Below, one piece after another: positions 1 to 9,235 of a stretch of 64,000 nt of DNA. How positions within the stretch are numbered: the first letter of the stretch is position 1; each line of letters starts with the position of its first letter. The notes under the pieces are model-generated. The model saw only the letters and a list, made by a program, of their open reading frames with translations. It was not told the DNA's origin and did no database searches. Location: the NCBI GenBank assembly GCA_934255485.1, contig CAKQOG010000010.1, positions 14,704 through 78,703 of the forward strand, in the 5' to 3' direction. Position numbers and translations under genes: made by a program. The stretch is from an uncultured Prevotellamassilia sp. (GTDB lineage Bacteria > Bacteroidota > Bacteroidia > Bacteroidales > Bacteroidaceae).

Positions 1-139
1 AGCCATTTATAAGAAATATTCATATCGTTTTATATAGAATAAGTGCATTTTAAAGCGTGGCAAAATTACTTTATTTTTTGTAAATATCCAAATTTTTAAT
101 AGCATGTTGTCATAAATACCAATTTAAGGCTTATGGTTA

Positions 140-170
140 TTGTTAATTCATATATATTTCAGTACTTTTG
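140..170 (+). promoter_or_regulatory. Bacteroidetes-type promoter for the LysE gene
   Basis: A TTG at 140-142 lies 20 nt upstream of TACTTTTG (163-170), which fits the Bacteroidetes sigma consensus TTTG-N19/21-TAnnTTTG. The start codon at 200 is about 30 nt downstream. Bases 1-139 are AT-rich and show no gene or other element that I can identify. Confidence 0.6.
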
Positions 171-199
171 CATACAATATTGATTAGAATTTAAATAAA

Positions 200-868
200 A
201 TGAATCATATCTTTGCGGAATTTGCAAGTCCATTCCTTTTAATATTGAAAGGATTATTGGTGGGTATAATCGCTTCTGCCCCAATGGGTCCAGTAGGTAT
301 TTTATGTATCCAGCGAACTATGCAAAAGGGCCGTAACTACGGCATAGTTACAGGAGCAGGTGCAGCATTGAGCGACATTATATATGCACTAATTACAGGT
401 TTGGGAATGTCGTTCGTTATGGATTTTATAGACAATGAACAAAACATTTTTTGGCTTAAACTCATTGGTAGTGTGATGCTATTTATCTTTGGCATTTACA
501 TGTATCGTTCTGATCCTCGCAAAAGCATTCACCCATCATCAGGAGGTAAGGGCACGCTTATTCATAACTTTACAACGGCGTTTCTTATTACGCTATCTAA
601 TCCGTTGATTATCTTTTTGTTTATAGCATTATTTAATATGCTAACCTTTGTCATCCCTGGCAATTGGTTTGGTCAATGTATTGGATACTTGTCTATCGTT
701 GCAGGTGCCATGTTGTGGTGGTTGGGACTGACATACGTAATCAACAAAATGCGAAACAACTTCGGTCCACGAGGCATCCAACGCCTCAACCGCACCATTG
801 GTGTGATTGTGCTTGCTGCTTCAATCATATATGCATGCACCACATTGTTTAATCTTTCTCTATATTAA
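200..868 (+). CDS. LysE/RhtB-family amino-acid exporter
   Basis: This 222-residue integral membrane protein has about six hydrophobic segments, matching the usual length and topology of LysE/RhtB translocators, which export amino acids or their derivatives from the cytoplasm. The N-terminal segment contains APMGPVGILC, which resembles the conserved P-G-P motif of the family's first helix. The start at 200 follows a good promoter. The substrate cannot be read from the sequence. It is followed closely by a DUF4924 gene and then rfbD and prfC on the same strand, so co-transcription with the DUF4924 gene is likely. Confidence 0.85.
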   Translation: MNHIFAEFASPFLLILKGLLVGIIASAPMGPVGILCIQRTMQKGRNYGIVTGAGAALSDIIYALITGLGMSFVMDFIDNEQNIFWLKLIGSVMLFIFGIYMYRSDPRKSIHPSSGGKGTLIHNFTTAFLITLSNPLIIFLFIALFNMLTFVIPGNWFGQCIGYLSIVAGAMLWWLGLTYVINKMRNNFGPRGIQRLNRTIGVIVLAASIIYACTTLFNLSLY

Positions 869-893
869 GCATTTAAAATGCAACTTTAATATC

Positions 894-1454
894 ATGATCA
901 TTGCAGACAAATTAAAAGGTAAAAACAGAGCGGAATACCTGTTGTATATGTGGCAGGTTGAAGACATTATACGCGCTTATCACTGCGATGCAGACGCTAT
1001 TGCGAAAAACTATATAAGCAGATTTAAGCTTGATGACAACAAGCGAAAAGCTACAGAAGAATGGTATAGCAATTTGTGCGAAATGATGCGAAGTGAAGGC
1101 AAAATGCAACATGGACATTTGCAGATATGTCAAAACATTCTGCAAGAACTCATTGAACTTAATGCCAATTTGCTCCATTCCACTCGTTTCCCTTATTATA
1201 GAGAAATGTACTACAAGGTACTGCCTTATGTAGTAGAATTGCGCAGCAAGAACAAACAGGCACATGCCGATACTACTTTAGAGGAACCCGAACTGCAAAC
1301 ATGCTTTGATTTGTTGTATGGAGTAATGATGTTACGCCTACAAAAAAAAGCTATCAGCAGCGAAACTGAAAAGGCAGTAAAGGATATTTCAACCCTATTG
1401 GGCCAATTATCTGATTATTATTTTAAGGACAAAAAAGAGCCTTTAGATTTTTAA
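894..1454 (+). CDS. DUF4924 family protein
   Basis: This soluble, mainly helical protein of 186 residues has no signal peptide. The ATG at 894 was chosen because the protein then begins MIIADKLKGKNRAEYLLYMW, and AEYLLYMWQVED near the N-terminus is what I recall as typical of DUF4924, a Bacteroidetes-restricted family without a known function. A longer in-frame start at 807 would overlap the exporter gene by 62 bases and is less likely. It lies 25 nt after the LysE gene and 69 nt before rfbD. The function is unknown. Confidence 0.8.
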   Translation: MIIADKLKGKNRAEYLLYMWQVEDIIRAYHCDADAIAKNYISRFKLDDNKRKATEEWYSNLCEMMRSEGKMQHGHLQICQNILQELIELNANLLHSTRFPYYREMYYKVLPYVVELRSKNKQAHADTTLEEPELQTCFDLLYGVMMLRLQKKAISSETEKAVKDISTLLGQLSDYYFKDKKEPLDF

Positions 1455-1523
1455 CTAAATGCAAAAAAGGAAGGTTACTTTAACTACATATTCATATAGT
1501 TCTATAATTGATTAACATACATC

Positions 1524-2378
1524 ATGAAACAAATACTTGTAACTGGTTGCAACGGACAACTTGGTAACGAAATTCAACTTTTAGCACCTAAATACGAAGA
1601 TAGTTGCAACTTCTTCTTTACGGATATCAACGAACTTGACATTACTAATCGCAAAGCCGTATACTCATTTATTGAGCAAAATCACATAGGCATTGTGATC
1701 AATTGTGCTGCATTTACAGCCGTAGACAAAGCTGAAAGTAATGAAGAACTCTGCAACCTGCTCAACAACGAAGCACCTGGATATTTGGCAGAAGCTGTTG
1801 CATCTGTAGGTGGCACTATGATACAAGTTTCTACAGACTACGTGTTTGATGGAACCTCATGCATTCCATATAAAGAAGAGGATGCAACCAACCCTCAAAC
1901 CGTATATGGTCGTACAAAGTTGGCGGGCGAAGAAAATGTAATTCGTTCATGTGCAGGCTCTATGGTTATCCGCACAGCATGGTTATACTCTACATTTGGC
2001 AACAACTTTGTTAAGACTATGATACGCCTTGGCAAGGAGCGCGATGCCTTAGGTGTTGTGTTCGACCAATTGGGTTCGCCTACCTATGCACGCGACTTAG
2101 CACGCGCTATTATGCAAATAGTTGAGAAAGGTATTGTGCCTGGAGTTTATCATTTCACTAACGAGGGTGTATGCTCATGGTACGACTTTACACGTGCCAT
2201 TCACAGACTTGAAGGTATCAATGACTGCAAGGTCAACCCTATCCACACAGAGGATTATCCTGTTCCTGCCAAGCGTCCTCACTTCTCTGTATTAGACAAA
2301 AGCAAAATCAAAAAAACCTTTGGCATTGACATCCGCTGGTGGGAAGATGCACTTAAGGAATGCATCAAAGAACTTTAA
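1524..2378 (+). CDS. rfbD: dTDP-4-dehydrorhamnose reductase
   Basis: This enzyme reduces dTDP-4-dehydro-L-rhamnose to dTDP-L-rhamnose with NAD(P)H, the last step in making the sugar donor for rhamnose-containing surface glycans. The 284-residue protein opens with the Rossmann motif TGCNGQLG (residues 8-15), carries the cofactor-site segment NCAAFTAVDKAE, and has the SDR catalytic pair in YGRTKLAGE. Length is normal for RmlD. rfbA, rfbB and rfbC are not in this window, so the gene is separated from the rest of the pathway. It precedes prfC by 78 nt. Confidence 0.93.
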   Translation: MKQILVTGCNGQLGNEIQLLAPKYEDSCNFFFTDINELDITNRKAVYSFIEQNHIGIVINCAAFTAVDKAESNEELCNLLNNEAPGYLAEAVASVGGTMIQVSTDYVFDGTSCIPYKEEDATNPQTVYGRTKLAGEENVIRSCAGSMVIRTAWLYSTFGNNFVKTMIRLGKERDALGVVFDQLGSPTYARDLARAIMQIVEKGIVPGVYHFTNEGVCSWYDFTRAIHRLEGINDCKVNPIHTEDYPVPAKRPHFSVLDKSKIKKTFGIDIRWWEDALKECIKEL

Positions 2379-2456
2379 GAGCAAGTATATTGGTCTTGAG
2401 TTACACCATACATTGTCACATAAACACACGCATAAAATACATACTAAACAACTTAT

Positions 2457-4025
2457 ATGAACCAAGAAATTGCTCGTCGTCGCACATTTGCTATCATCTC
2501 TCACCCAGATGCTGGTAAAACCACATTAACCGAAAAGCTCTTGCTTTTTGGTGGCCAAATACAAGTGGCTGGTGCGGTGAAAAACAATAAGATAAAAAAG
2601 ACTGCTACATCCGACTGGATGGAGATAGAAAAGCAACGTGGTATATCTGTCACTACTTCTGTGATGGAGTTCGACTACGAAGGTTATAAGGTGAATATTC
2701 TTGATACTCCTGGTCACCAAGACTTTGCTGAAGACACCTTCCGCACACTTACAGCCGTAGATTCTGCGATTATTGTTGTTGATGGAGCCAAAGGCGTCGA
2801 AGCACAAACACGTAAGCTCATGACGGTTTGCCGTATGCGCAAAACGCCTGTTATAATCTTCATCAATAAGATGGATCGTGAGGGTAAAGACCCCTTTGAC
2901 CTTCTTGACGAACTTGAACAAGAGTTGCAAATCAAGGTACGTCCGCTTTCATGGCCTATTAATCAAGGAGCAAGATTTAAGGGTGTTTACAACATTTACG
3001 AACAACAGCTCAACCTTTTTGCTCCAGACAAACAAAAGGTTACAGAGAAGATCGCTGTTGACATTAATAGCTCTGAACTCGAAAAACATGTAGGCGAACA
3101 AGACGCTCAACAGTTGCGCGATGATTTGGAACTTGTTGATGGCGTTTATCCTACATTTGAAGAAACTGACTACCTTAATGCAGATGTTGCTCCTGTATTT
3201 TTTGGTTCAGCACTCAACAACTTTGGTGTGAAAGAACTGCTCGACTGCTTTGTTAAGATAGCCCCCTACCCTCGCGACACACAAGCTGAGGAACGAATGG
3301 TACACCCCGACGAACCCAAGTTTACTGGTTTTATTTTTAAGATAACAGCTAACATCGACCCCAACCATCGTTCGTGCATTGCTTTCTGCAAGGTATGTTC
3401 GGGTAAGTTTGAGCGTAACAAGCCTTACCTTCATGTGCGCAACAACAAAACTGTGCGTTTTTCATCGCCCACTCAGTTTATGGCACAACGCAAGAGCACT
3501 ATAGACGAGGCTTGGGCTGGTGATATAGTTGGTTTACCTGATAATGGCATATTTAAAATTGGTGACACACTAACCGAAAGCGAAAAACTCCACTTCCGCG
3601 GTTTGCCTTCTTTCTCACCCGAAATGTTTAAGTACATTGAGAATGCCGACCCAATGAAAACTAAGCAACTCAACAAGGGTATAGAGCAACTTATGGACGA
3701 AGGTGTGGCACAACTCTTTGTCAATCAGTTTAATGGTCGTAAGATTATTGGTACTGTAGGCCAATTACAATTTGAAGTTATACAATACAGACTTGAAAAC
3801 GAGTATAATGCTAAATGCCGTTGGGAGCCTATACACCTTTATAAAGCTTGTTGGATTGAGAGCGACGATCAAGCAGAACTTGAAAACTTCAAGAAACGTA
3901 AGTATCAATATATGGCTAAAGACCGCGACGGGCGCGATGTGTTCCTTGCAGACTCTGGCTATGTGCTACAAATGGCACAACAAGATTTCAAGCACATTAA
4001 GTTCCACTTTACAAGTGAATTTTAA
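2457..4025 (+). CDS. prfC: peptide chain release factor 3
   Basis: RF3 is the translational GTPase that removes RF1 and RF2 from the ribosome after termination. The 522-residue protein has a P-loop in SHPDAGKTTLTEKL, the switch II motif DTPGHQDF and the G4 motif NKMD, followed by EF-Tu-like domain 2 and the RF3 C-terminal domain. Length fits RF3 and is shorter than EF-G. A strong hairpin terminator follows the stop codon, so this gene closes the first plus-strand group. Confidence 0.96.
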   Translation: MNQEIARRRTFAIISHPDAGKTTLTEKLLLFGGQIQVAGAVKNNKIKKTATSDWMEIEKQRGISVTTSVMEFDYEGYKVNILDTPGHQDFAEDTFRTLTAVDSAIIVVDGAKGVEAQTRKLMTVCRMRKTPVIIFINKMDREGKDPFDLLDELEQELQIKVRPLSWPINQGARFKGVYNIYEQQLNLFAPDKQKVTEKIAVDINSSELEKHVGEQDAQQLRDDLELVDGVYPTFEETDYLNADVAPVFFGSALNNFGVKELLDCFVKIAPYPRDTQAEERMVHPDEPKFTGFIFKITANIDPNHRSCIAFCKVCSGKFERNKPYLHVRNNKTVRFSSPTQFMAQRKSTIDEAWAGDIVGLPDNGIFKIGDTLTESEKLHFRGLPSFSPEMFKYIENADPMKTKQLNKGIEQLMDEGVAQLFVNQFNGRKIIGTVGQLQFEVIQYRLENEYNAKCRWEPIHLYKACWIESDDQAELENFKKRKYQYMAKDRDGRDVFLADSGYVLQMAQQDFKHIKFHFTSEF

Positions 4026-4053
4026 GCAAATATTCTGCACTATATAAGCATAT

Positions 4054-4107
4054 AGCATAAGGGAGAAAAGCAATATTCTGCATTTTCTCCCTTATGCTAT
4101 TTTTTAA
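4054..4107 (+). terminator. Intrinsic terminator after prfC
   Basis: A 16-bp inverted repeat (4054-4069 with 4083-4098, arms AGCATAAGGGAGAAAA and its complement) is followed on the plus strand by ATTTTTT. It lies 28 nt after the prfC stop. It may also help terminate the convergent response-regulator gene, though the T-run is better on the plus strand. Confidence 0.85.
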
Positions 4108-4125
4108 CTCATATTATGTAAACTA

Positions 4126-4770
4126 TTAAACTTTCAACTCCACCAATCCCTTTACAAAAGCTTTAATTATAAGCTCTGTAGTATTGGCTGCATTGAACTT
4201 TGATAGTAAATGAGCTTTGTGTGTATTGATTGTATTAACCGAAACAAACAATTCGTCGGCTATCTCCTTAGCCTTCATGCCTTTTGCCAATTTACAAAGT
4301 ACCTTCTTCTCTTGGGCTGTGAGAGTATCGCTTGTTTGCGGTATGTGCATCTCGATATGGCTCACGAGTTTCTTAAATTGATCACAAAAATATTTATCAC
4401 CATTTAAGATACATTCTACTGCATACTGCAACTCTTTTGGAGTGCAACTTTTAAATACCACTCCGTCTAAATCAGAGCGCATCAGTGCATTGATATACCA
4501 TATTTCTTCATGCGAGGTATATACCAACGAACGTGTGTGGGGCGAATGTATTTTTATGTAATTAATGAGCGTTAATCCAGAAGAACCGGCCAATGCCAAA
4601 TCAACAATAGCCAAATCTATTTTGCAAGACTCAAGTATTTGTATAGCTTCTTCAATACTACTGCTTATCAGAACCTCATCTATACACGAAAGGCATTTGA
4701 GCGTAACCTTCAAACCCTCTAATAATATAGCATGATCGTCACAAATGATAACTGAGAACTTTTCTTGCAT
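4126..4770 (-). CDS. LuxR/NarL-type response regulator
   Basis: This 214-residue two-component regulator has an N-terminal receiver domain (about 1-125) with the acidic pair in IICDDH, a likely phospho-acceptor Asp in AIVDLAL, and the conserved Thr and Lys in VYTS and VFKS. The C-terminal LuxR-type helix-turn-helix (about 150-214) contains LTAQEKKVLCKLAKGMKAKE and VNTINTHKAHLLSKF. It lies downstream of the TPR histidine kinase on the same strand and is its likely partner. A 206-nt gap with its own TATATTTG box at 4806-4813 suggests it can also be transcribed alone. Confidence 0.92.
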   Translation of the reverse strand: MQEKFSVIICDDHAILLEGLKVTLKCLSCIDEVLISSSIEEAIQILESCKIDLAIVDLALAGSSGLTLINYIKIHSPHTRSLVYTSHEEIWYINALMRSDLDGVVFKSCTPKELQYAVECILNGDKYFCDQFKKLVSHIEMHIPQTSDTLTAQEKKVLCKLAKGMKAKEIADELFVSVNTINTHKAHLLSKFNAANTTELIIKAFVKGLVELKV

Positions 4771-4805
4771 AATGACAAATTGGTATTATTGATATAATTG
4801 TATTG

Positions 4806-4813
4806 CAAATATA
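4806..4813 (-). promoter_or_regulatory. Possible -7 box for the response regulator
   Basis: Read on the minus strand this is TATATTTG, a perfect TAnnTTTG, 36 nt upstream of the response-regulator start codon. No convincing TTTG lies at the expected -33 distance, so it is a candidate only. The rest of 4771-4976 shows nothing else. Confidence 0.4.
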
Positions 4814-4976
4814 GGTCAATGTTTCATTATATTTATCATTAAAAATAGTGATAAATTTATTCTATACTTGCCCCAATATCCAAAAGCTACCATTGCAAGT
4901 ATAAGTAGGCATTCAAAATTAAATTGTATGCGCAGTTCTGCCTTAATTGATATAAATCTTGAGCATTACTTACCCT

Positions 4977-6830
4977 CTAACATCTGATATATAGCACATT
5001 CATCCCATCTGTGGTTGTAGTATTCATAACCTTTGCTCCTATACGCTTTAAGCGTTCATTAATAGAGTGCAGACCTATACCATTAGAGGGTTTGTTTTCA
5101 TGGTTATTATTTATAGATGGCGCATCGCTTATTAGTTGCAACACTACGCATTCATGCTCCATTCCAAGATGAATACTTATGCTTTTAGGCTTACCATGCT
5201 TTATCAAATTGGTCATCCATTCTTGTACAATACGATAGAGTTGAAGGCCTTTGTCTTGCTCCACTTTAGCCCAATCTTGAGTTGTATCAATATTCAAATC
5301 AACCTTAAATCTGTTGGTTTCGGTGAGTTTGTAGCACAAGGCCGATAGCATTTGGTCTAACGAAGCATACTGCATATTAGGCGGCATAAGATCGTGCGAG
5401 ATTTGTCGTATATCGTTGCGTACATTGTGTAGTTGTTCTATGGCTTCTTCTATCTTATCCGTCGATAACATTTGCATCTCCGTTACCAAAAGGTCGTTGC
5501 ACACACCATCGTGCAGTTCTTGCGCCATACGTTTACGTTCGGTTTCTATGCCATCAATATAGTTTTTTGCCTCAACAAGTAGAATCTTATTCTTTTGTTG
5601 TCTATGGTAGAAAAACACACCTACAGCCCCCAGCAAGATAAGCGCCACACTACCCACAAGCGACATGCCCAAGCGCCATTGTTTTACCTCATCAGCAGCA
5701 GCTTGGTTTTGCAATTGCAGAATTTTAAATTCTTTTTCCTTCGCATCGTATCGAGCTGCTGCATCACTCGATTGCTGTTGTATTTTGATTTGTTGAATAG
5801 AGTCTGCTATATAATAAGCTTCGCGATAAAAGTAGCAAGCTTTGTCTGTTTTCCCCACACCCTCGTAGGCCCGTGCCACCATCAGCATCACCTTATCGCG
5901 CTCCGACGATACAGCTGGTCCATTTTCATAGAGCACAAGAGCAGAAGCCAATGCCTTCTTCCATTGTCGAGTTACAAAATAATAGTTGGCCTTAGCATGT
6001 TCGAGTTGCATACGCTCCGACCCATTAGGAGTTAGCTTTGCCACAATTTGGTTTGTTCTCTTGATAAGTCCTGGTATCTCGCCATATCGTTGTGGCTGTT
6101 GCGTGAGCAAGGTGATAAGAGGCGATAGGCAACTTGCCTCTGCCAAGGGCTCATGAGCCTTTTGCGCAAGGTCTATACCTTTTTTCAGGTAGCTCTCGGC
6201 TTCAACAAATTTAGTTGGGTTAGCCGTTAGTATCGTGCCTAACCCCGCATATACCGATACGCGCAAAGCTGGTTCGGCAGCGTTTTCATACTTCAGTGCA
6301 TTGCGCAACATCTTTTCAGTATCAGCCACTCTGCCCACTCTGCTACATAGTGCAGCATAGTTTTGATAACCCGAAAAAGCAAGCATTCTGCTATGGCGAA
6401 TGCCGTAATTTATCACCTTTTCGTAACACTTTGCCGCCTCATCAAAAGCCTGCAATCGACTGTGGCAAATGCCCATGCTGCATAGTTGATTATATTGTTC
6501 TTTTGCGTCTTTAAGTTGCTTTGCCCATTGATAAGCTTCTGTAAATAGCTTTAGCGCATCGGCTGTTTTGCCTTGTGCCAATAGTGCCTCTCCTTGCGCA
6601 GCATTTATGGTTATACGCTCTTTGACATTGGGCTTTAATGTTTTGGCCAACATTACATACTTCAGTGCTGAGTCGGGATTTGAACTACTATACACTTTAG
6701 CTAATTCGGCAACAATTTGCGCATTTTTGCCTTTTGTCACCATTTGTTTTTTTAATGCCTGCACTTGTGGTTGTGCAACCATGCTTGCGAACACGAAAGA
6801 AAAAAATAGGCTTAATATCGTTTTCTTCAT
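4977..6830 (-). CDS. TPR-containing HisKA_3 sensor histidine kinase
   Basis: This 617-residue membrane kinase starts with a signal-like segment. A long tetratricopeptide sensor region (about 25-360) follows, then a coiled-coil stretch, one transmembrane helix (GMSLVGSVALILLGAVGVFF, about 400-420) and a cytoplasmic kinase. The phospho-acceptor His lies in ERKRMAQELHDGVCNDLL, the HisKA_3 pattern. The ATP-binding domain has an N-box (IVQEWMTNLIKHGK) and a G-box (GIGLHSINERL). The arrangement matches NarX/LiaS-like kinases with a periplasmic TPR sensor, and the LuxR-type regulator downstream is the expected partner. The signal sensed is not evident. Confidence 0.92.
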   Translation of the reverse strand: MKKTILSLFFSFVFASMVAQPQVQALKKQMVTKGKNAQIVAELAKVYSSSNPDSALKYVMLAKTLKPNVKERITINAAQGEALLAQGKTADALKLFTEAYQWAKQLKDAKEQYNQLCSMGICHSRLQAFDEAAKCYEKVINYGIRHSRMLAFSGYQNYAALCSRVGRVADTEKMLRNALKYENAAEPALRVSVYAGLGTILTANPTKFVEAESYLKKGIDLAQKAHEPLAEASCLSPLITLLTQQPQRYGEIPGLIKRTNQIVAKLTPNGSERMQLEHAKANYYFVTRQWKKALASALVLYENGPAVSSERDKVMLMVARAYEGVGKTDKACYFYREAYYIADSIQQIKIQQQSSDAAARYDAKEKEFKILQLQNQAAADEVKQWRLGMSLVGSVALILLGAVGVFFYHRQQKNKILLVEAKNYIDGIETERKRMAQELHDGVCNDLLVTEMQMLSTDKIEEAIEQLHNVRNDIRQISHDLMPPNMQYASLDQMLSALCYKLTETNRFKVDLNIDTTQDWAKVEQDKGLQLYRIVQEWMTNLIKHGKPKSISIHLGMEHECVVLQLISDAPSINNNHENKPSNGIGLHSINERLKRIGAKVMNTTTTDGMNVLYIRC

Positions 6831-6860
6831 AACGTATTGAGGTTTAAGATTATTTGTCTA

Positions 6861-6891
6861 CAAATATAATATAACTTGTTTGTATAACAAA
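6861..6891 (-). promoter_or_regulatory. Promoter of the TPR histidine kinase
   Basis: On the minus strand TTTG (6888-6891), 19 nt and TATATTTG (6861-6868) give a full Bacteroidetes promoter. The -7 box ends 30 nt before the start codon at 6830. The -33 box touches the base of the terminator hairpin of the upstream gene. Confidence 0.75.
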
Positions 6892-6928
6892 ACAGTCACC
6901 ATTCTTTTCTGAAAGAATAGTGACTGTT
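6891..6928 (-). terminator. Terminator of the secreted protein gene
   Basis: The inverted repeat AACAGTCAC...GTGACTGTT, with an inner ATTCTTT/AAAGAAT stem and a 4-nt loop, is followed by TTTTG on the minus strand. It lies 17 nt after the stop codon of the upstream gene (6945). Confidence 0.75.
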
Positions 6929-6944
6929 ACTAAAATTTATTATC

Positions 6945-8828
6945 CTATTTCACAATGATTTTTCGTGTCGTTCCATCGCTCATCACCACGATATTAACAC
7001 CTCTTTGTGGAGAAGAAAGTTTGCGACCATCTATAGCATAGCGTGCCTTCTCTTCGGCTGTAGCGGTTGCAATAGCGGGAGTTGTTACGGCATCAATTCG
7101 CATGCTATGGTCGGCAAGGTTGATGAGTAAAGGTTCGTAAGCATTGAAAGTATATGTAACGTTAGCTTTTTCTAACTTCCATTTATACGTACCTTTGGGC
7201 AGATAAACTGTAATGGTATCGTTCTTCCTAATGGTATCGTTCTTCCAATACATACTGGTGTAGCTAATATTTTCTTTTTTACTTTCGTCGTCACTCAAGA
7301 TTGTTAAGTGATCATTGCCATCAGACGATGAATAGCCATCGTCTTTAAGCACCGAATAGCAGTTAGTAAACCTGATAGCAACTGGTGCATCCATCACAAC
7401 TGGAGTAGCAGCTATCTTGTTCGATGAAAAGATGGGATTGTTTTGTTGGAACACCTCTGGCACAAACTCATTAAACCTATAACCAGTTACATACATATTG
7501 ATGTAGAAGTAGGGTTTTAGGTTGCCCGATGAGGCATCTTTTGTAATTTTCATCTGCACATCATCGCCAATAGTATCTGATTGCAAACGGAGATTATAAT
7601 TGGGGCGCCATTGGTTATAAGCAAAATCAACGGGATAATGACTATAAAAACCTACTGCCAAATAAGGGGTTTTGTTCTTAGCAAGCCCCTTAATATTTAG
7701 GTCATATTGGTCGGGTTGGCATCGTGCAAACTCAATGTTTTGAACGGCATCTTCGCCCACATGGATAGAACGAACAACATAGTTGTTAGCAAAATTACAA
7801 GGCGAAATAAAGGTGGCATCATCGCTCTGAATATTTTTCATTTCTACTACAAAATCGCCTGGAAATGCAAGGAACTCCACATAGTTTGCTCCATCCTTAG
7901 CATACGTGCCCACCTTAAAGTTGCTTGTTGCAAAAGGCATTCCACAATAATAACCCCAAGCATACTGACTTTTTTTGTTTGTGGCTGCCACACCATCGGC
8001 ATATATGGCCGAAGACACTTGTGTGACAGATGAAAAACTGCATCGTTTGCCTTTTTCGTTGGTTATGTACAGACGCACTTTTTTTGCATTGCTATAGTCA
8101 AATGCGAGCGATTGTTGCGCATTGTTGTTTGCCACATAAGTGCCCGTGTGCACGGCATAACGATAGTCTTGTGGCACAATAAGATAGTCAAGCCGTTCGC
8201 CTTTGGGTATATAAACAACGCCCGTATCCCCTTGGGCTACCTTTAGCCCATTCATAAAGCGATTATAATTAAAGGCATTACTCCTCATGCGGTTAGGTAC
8301 AAAATAGAAAGCCAAAGGCTTGCCATCAGCGTCGGTTGCCGTAACGTTTATGCGAGTGCAAGTTTGCTGATAATTTAGCACAAAGCGTTGTTGTATGCGT
8401 TTTCTTACATACACACTATCCTTTATTACTCTTGAATAATGCGGGCTAAACACTCTGTAATAAACCATTCTGCCCTCTTCATCCTTTTTCCAGTTATAAA
8501 AAAAACACACCGTGGCATCGCCATTTCGCACACTGCCTTTACCCACCGTTATGTTCTTTAAAGTTGCGGGATATTCGTTAAAATCGCATGCTATTTCGCT
8601 ATCGTCATCAAGCAAGCGCTTGTCTGTTGAACACCACACGGTTGCATCATTAAAGATGTTATGATAGACATATTGATCCAAAAACTTGTTGAGAGCCTCG
8701 TCTGACAATTCTTCGGTAGGATTTTCATAAAACCTAAATTGAACAGAGATAGAGGCTTTGGCCGATACTCCGCTAAGACACATAAGCAGTAAAATGAGCC
8801 ACGACTTTAAGTGTAATAAACATTTCAT
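6945..8828 (-). CDS. Secreted protein with C-terminal sorting-like tail
   Basis: This 627-residue protein has a classical signal peptide (about 1-24, ending VSAKA). The rest is beta-rich with no recognisable catalytic motif. The C-terminus reads YAIDGRKL...RGVNIVVMSDGTTRKIIVK, a short tail seen on many Prevotella secreted proteins and similar to type IX secretion sorting signals. A short internal duplication (KNDTIRKNDTI) is encoded by two copies of TAATGGTATCGTTCTTCC at 7207-7242. It stands between two terminators and so is probably a single-gene unit. I do not recognise the family. Confidence 0.75.
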   Translation of the reverse strand: MKCLLHLKSWLILLLMCLSGVSAKASISVQFRFYENPTEELSDEALNKFLDQYVYHNIFNDATVWCSTDKRLLDDDSEIACDFNEYPATLKNITVGKGSVRNGDATVCFFYNWKKDEEGRMVYYRVFSPHYSRVIKDSVYVRKRIQQRFVLNYQQTCTRINVTATDADGKPLAFYFVPNRMRSNAFNYNRFMNGLKVAQGDTGVVYIPKGERLDYLIVPQDYRYAVHTGTYVANNNAQQSLAFDYSNAKKVRLYITNEKGKRCSFSSVTQVSSAIYADGVAATNKKSQYAWGYYCGMPFATSNFKVGTYAKDGANYVEFLAFPGDFVVEMKNIQSDDATFISPCNFANNYVVRSIHVGEDAVQNIEFARCQPDQYDLNIKGLAKNKTPYLAVGFYSHYPVDFAYNQWRPNYNLRLQSDTIGDDVQMKITKDASSGNLKPYFYINMYVTGYRFNEFVPEVFQQNNPIFSSNKIAATPVVMDAPVAIRFTNCYSVLKDDGYSSSDGNDHLTILSDDESKKENISYTSMYWKNDTIRKNDTITVYLPKGTYKWKLEKANVTYTFNAYEPLLINLADHSMRIDAVTTPAIATATAEEKARYAIDGRKLSSPQRGVNIVVMSDGTTRKIIVK

Positions 8829-8885
8829 AAGCTATCAAATTAAAAGGTAAATGAGAGAAATACATTAACGATAATTAATCTGTGG

Positions 8886-8893
8886 CAAAGGTA
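8886..8893 (-). promoter_or_regulatory. Possible -7 box for the secreted protein gene
   Basis: The minus strand reads TACCTTTG, matching TAnnTTTG, 57 nt upstream of the start at 8828. The -33 region is only a T-rich stretch, so support is moderate. Confidence 0.45.
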
Positions 8894-9048
8894 TATGCAG
8901 CATCTAATAAAAAACTCATTATAAATAGTGATTTTTACACTTTTTGTTCTATGATATTGCTCTTTTTGAACTACACTTTTAAGCACCTCATCTTGCCATC
9001 ATGTGTTTTTATGTTTATAAACAAAAGTTCGCAAGTTTGCTAATAATA

Positions 9049-9160
9049 GCATTAAAGTTTGCTCACTTCGGTCGAGATGAATGCTCACTTCGATCGGAAT
9101 GAATGTTCACTGCGGTCGGAATGAATGCTCACTGCGGTCGGAATGAGCAAACTTTAATGC
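9049..9160. repeat. Four 22-bp tandem repeats inside a 17-bp inverted repeat
   Basis: Four imperfect 22-bp units with the pattern GCTCACTKCGRTCGRRATGAAT run from 9061 to about 9146, the last one incomplete. They are enclosed by a perfect 17-bp inverted repeat (9049-9065, GCATTAAAGTTTGCTCA, with its complement at 9144-9160). The array lies in the 407-nt gap between the M6 protease stop and the start of the secreted protein gene. Apart from this array and a -7-like box at 8886, the gap 8829-9235 shows nothing else. Confidence 0.85.
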
Positions 9161-9235
9161 GTATTCTTATATAACTATAAAGGTCTTCTGCCAAAACTAT
9201 AACGTTGGCATTAAGCTACTATATGTCATATTATG

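Noticed and set aside
807..893. Upstream extension of the DUF4924 gene
   Set aside because: It would overlap the exporter gene and adds residues unlike the family N-terminus.
5595..6035. Plus-strand ORF of 146 codons over the histidine kinase gene
   Set aside because: It is a shadow of the TPR kinase and has no family features.
9061..9146. CRISPR array
   Set aside because: 22-bp units abut each other without spacers.
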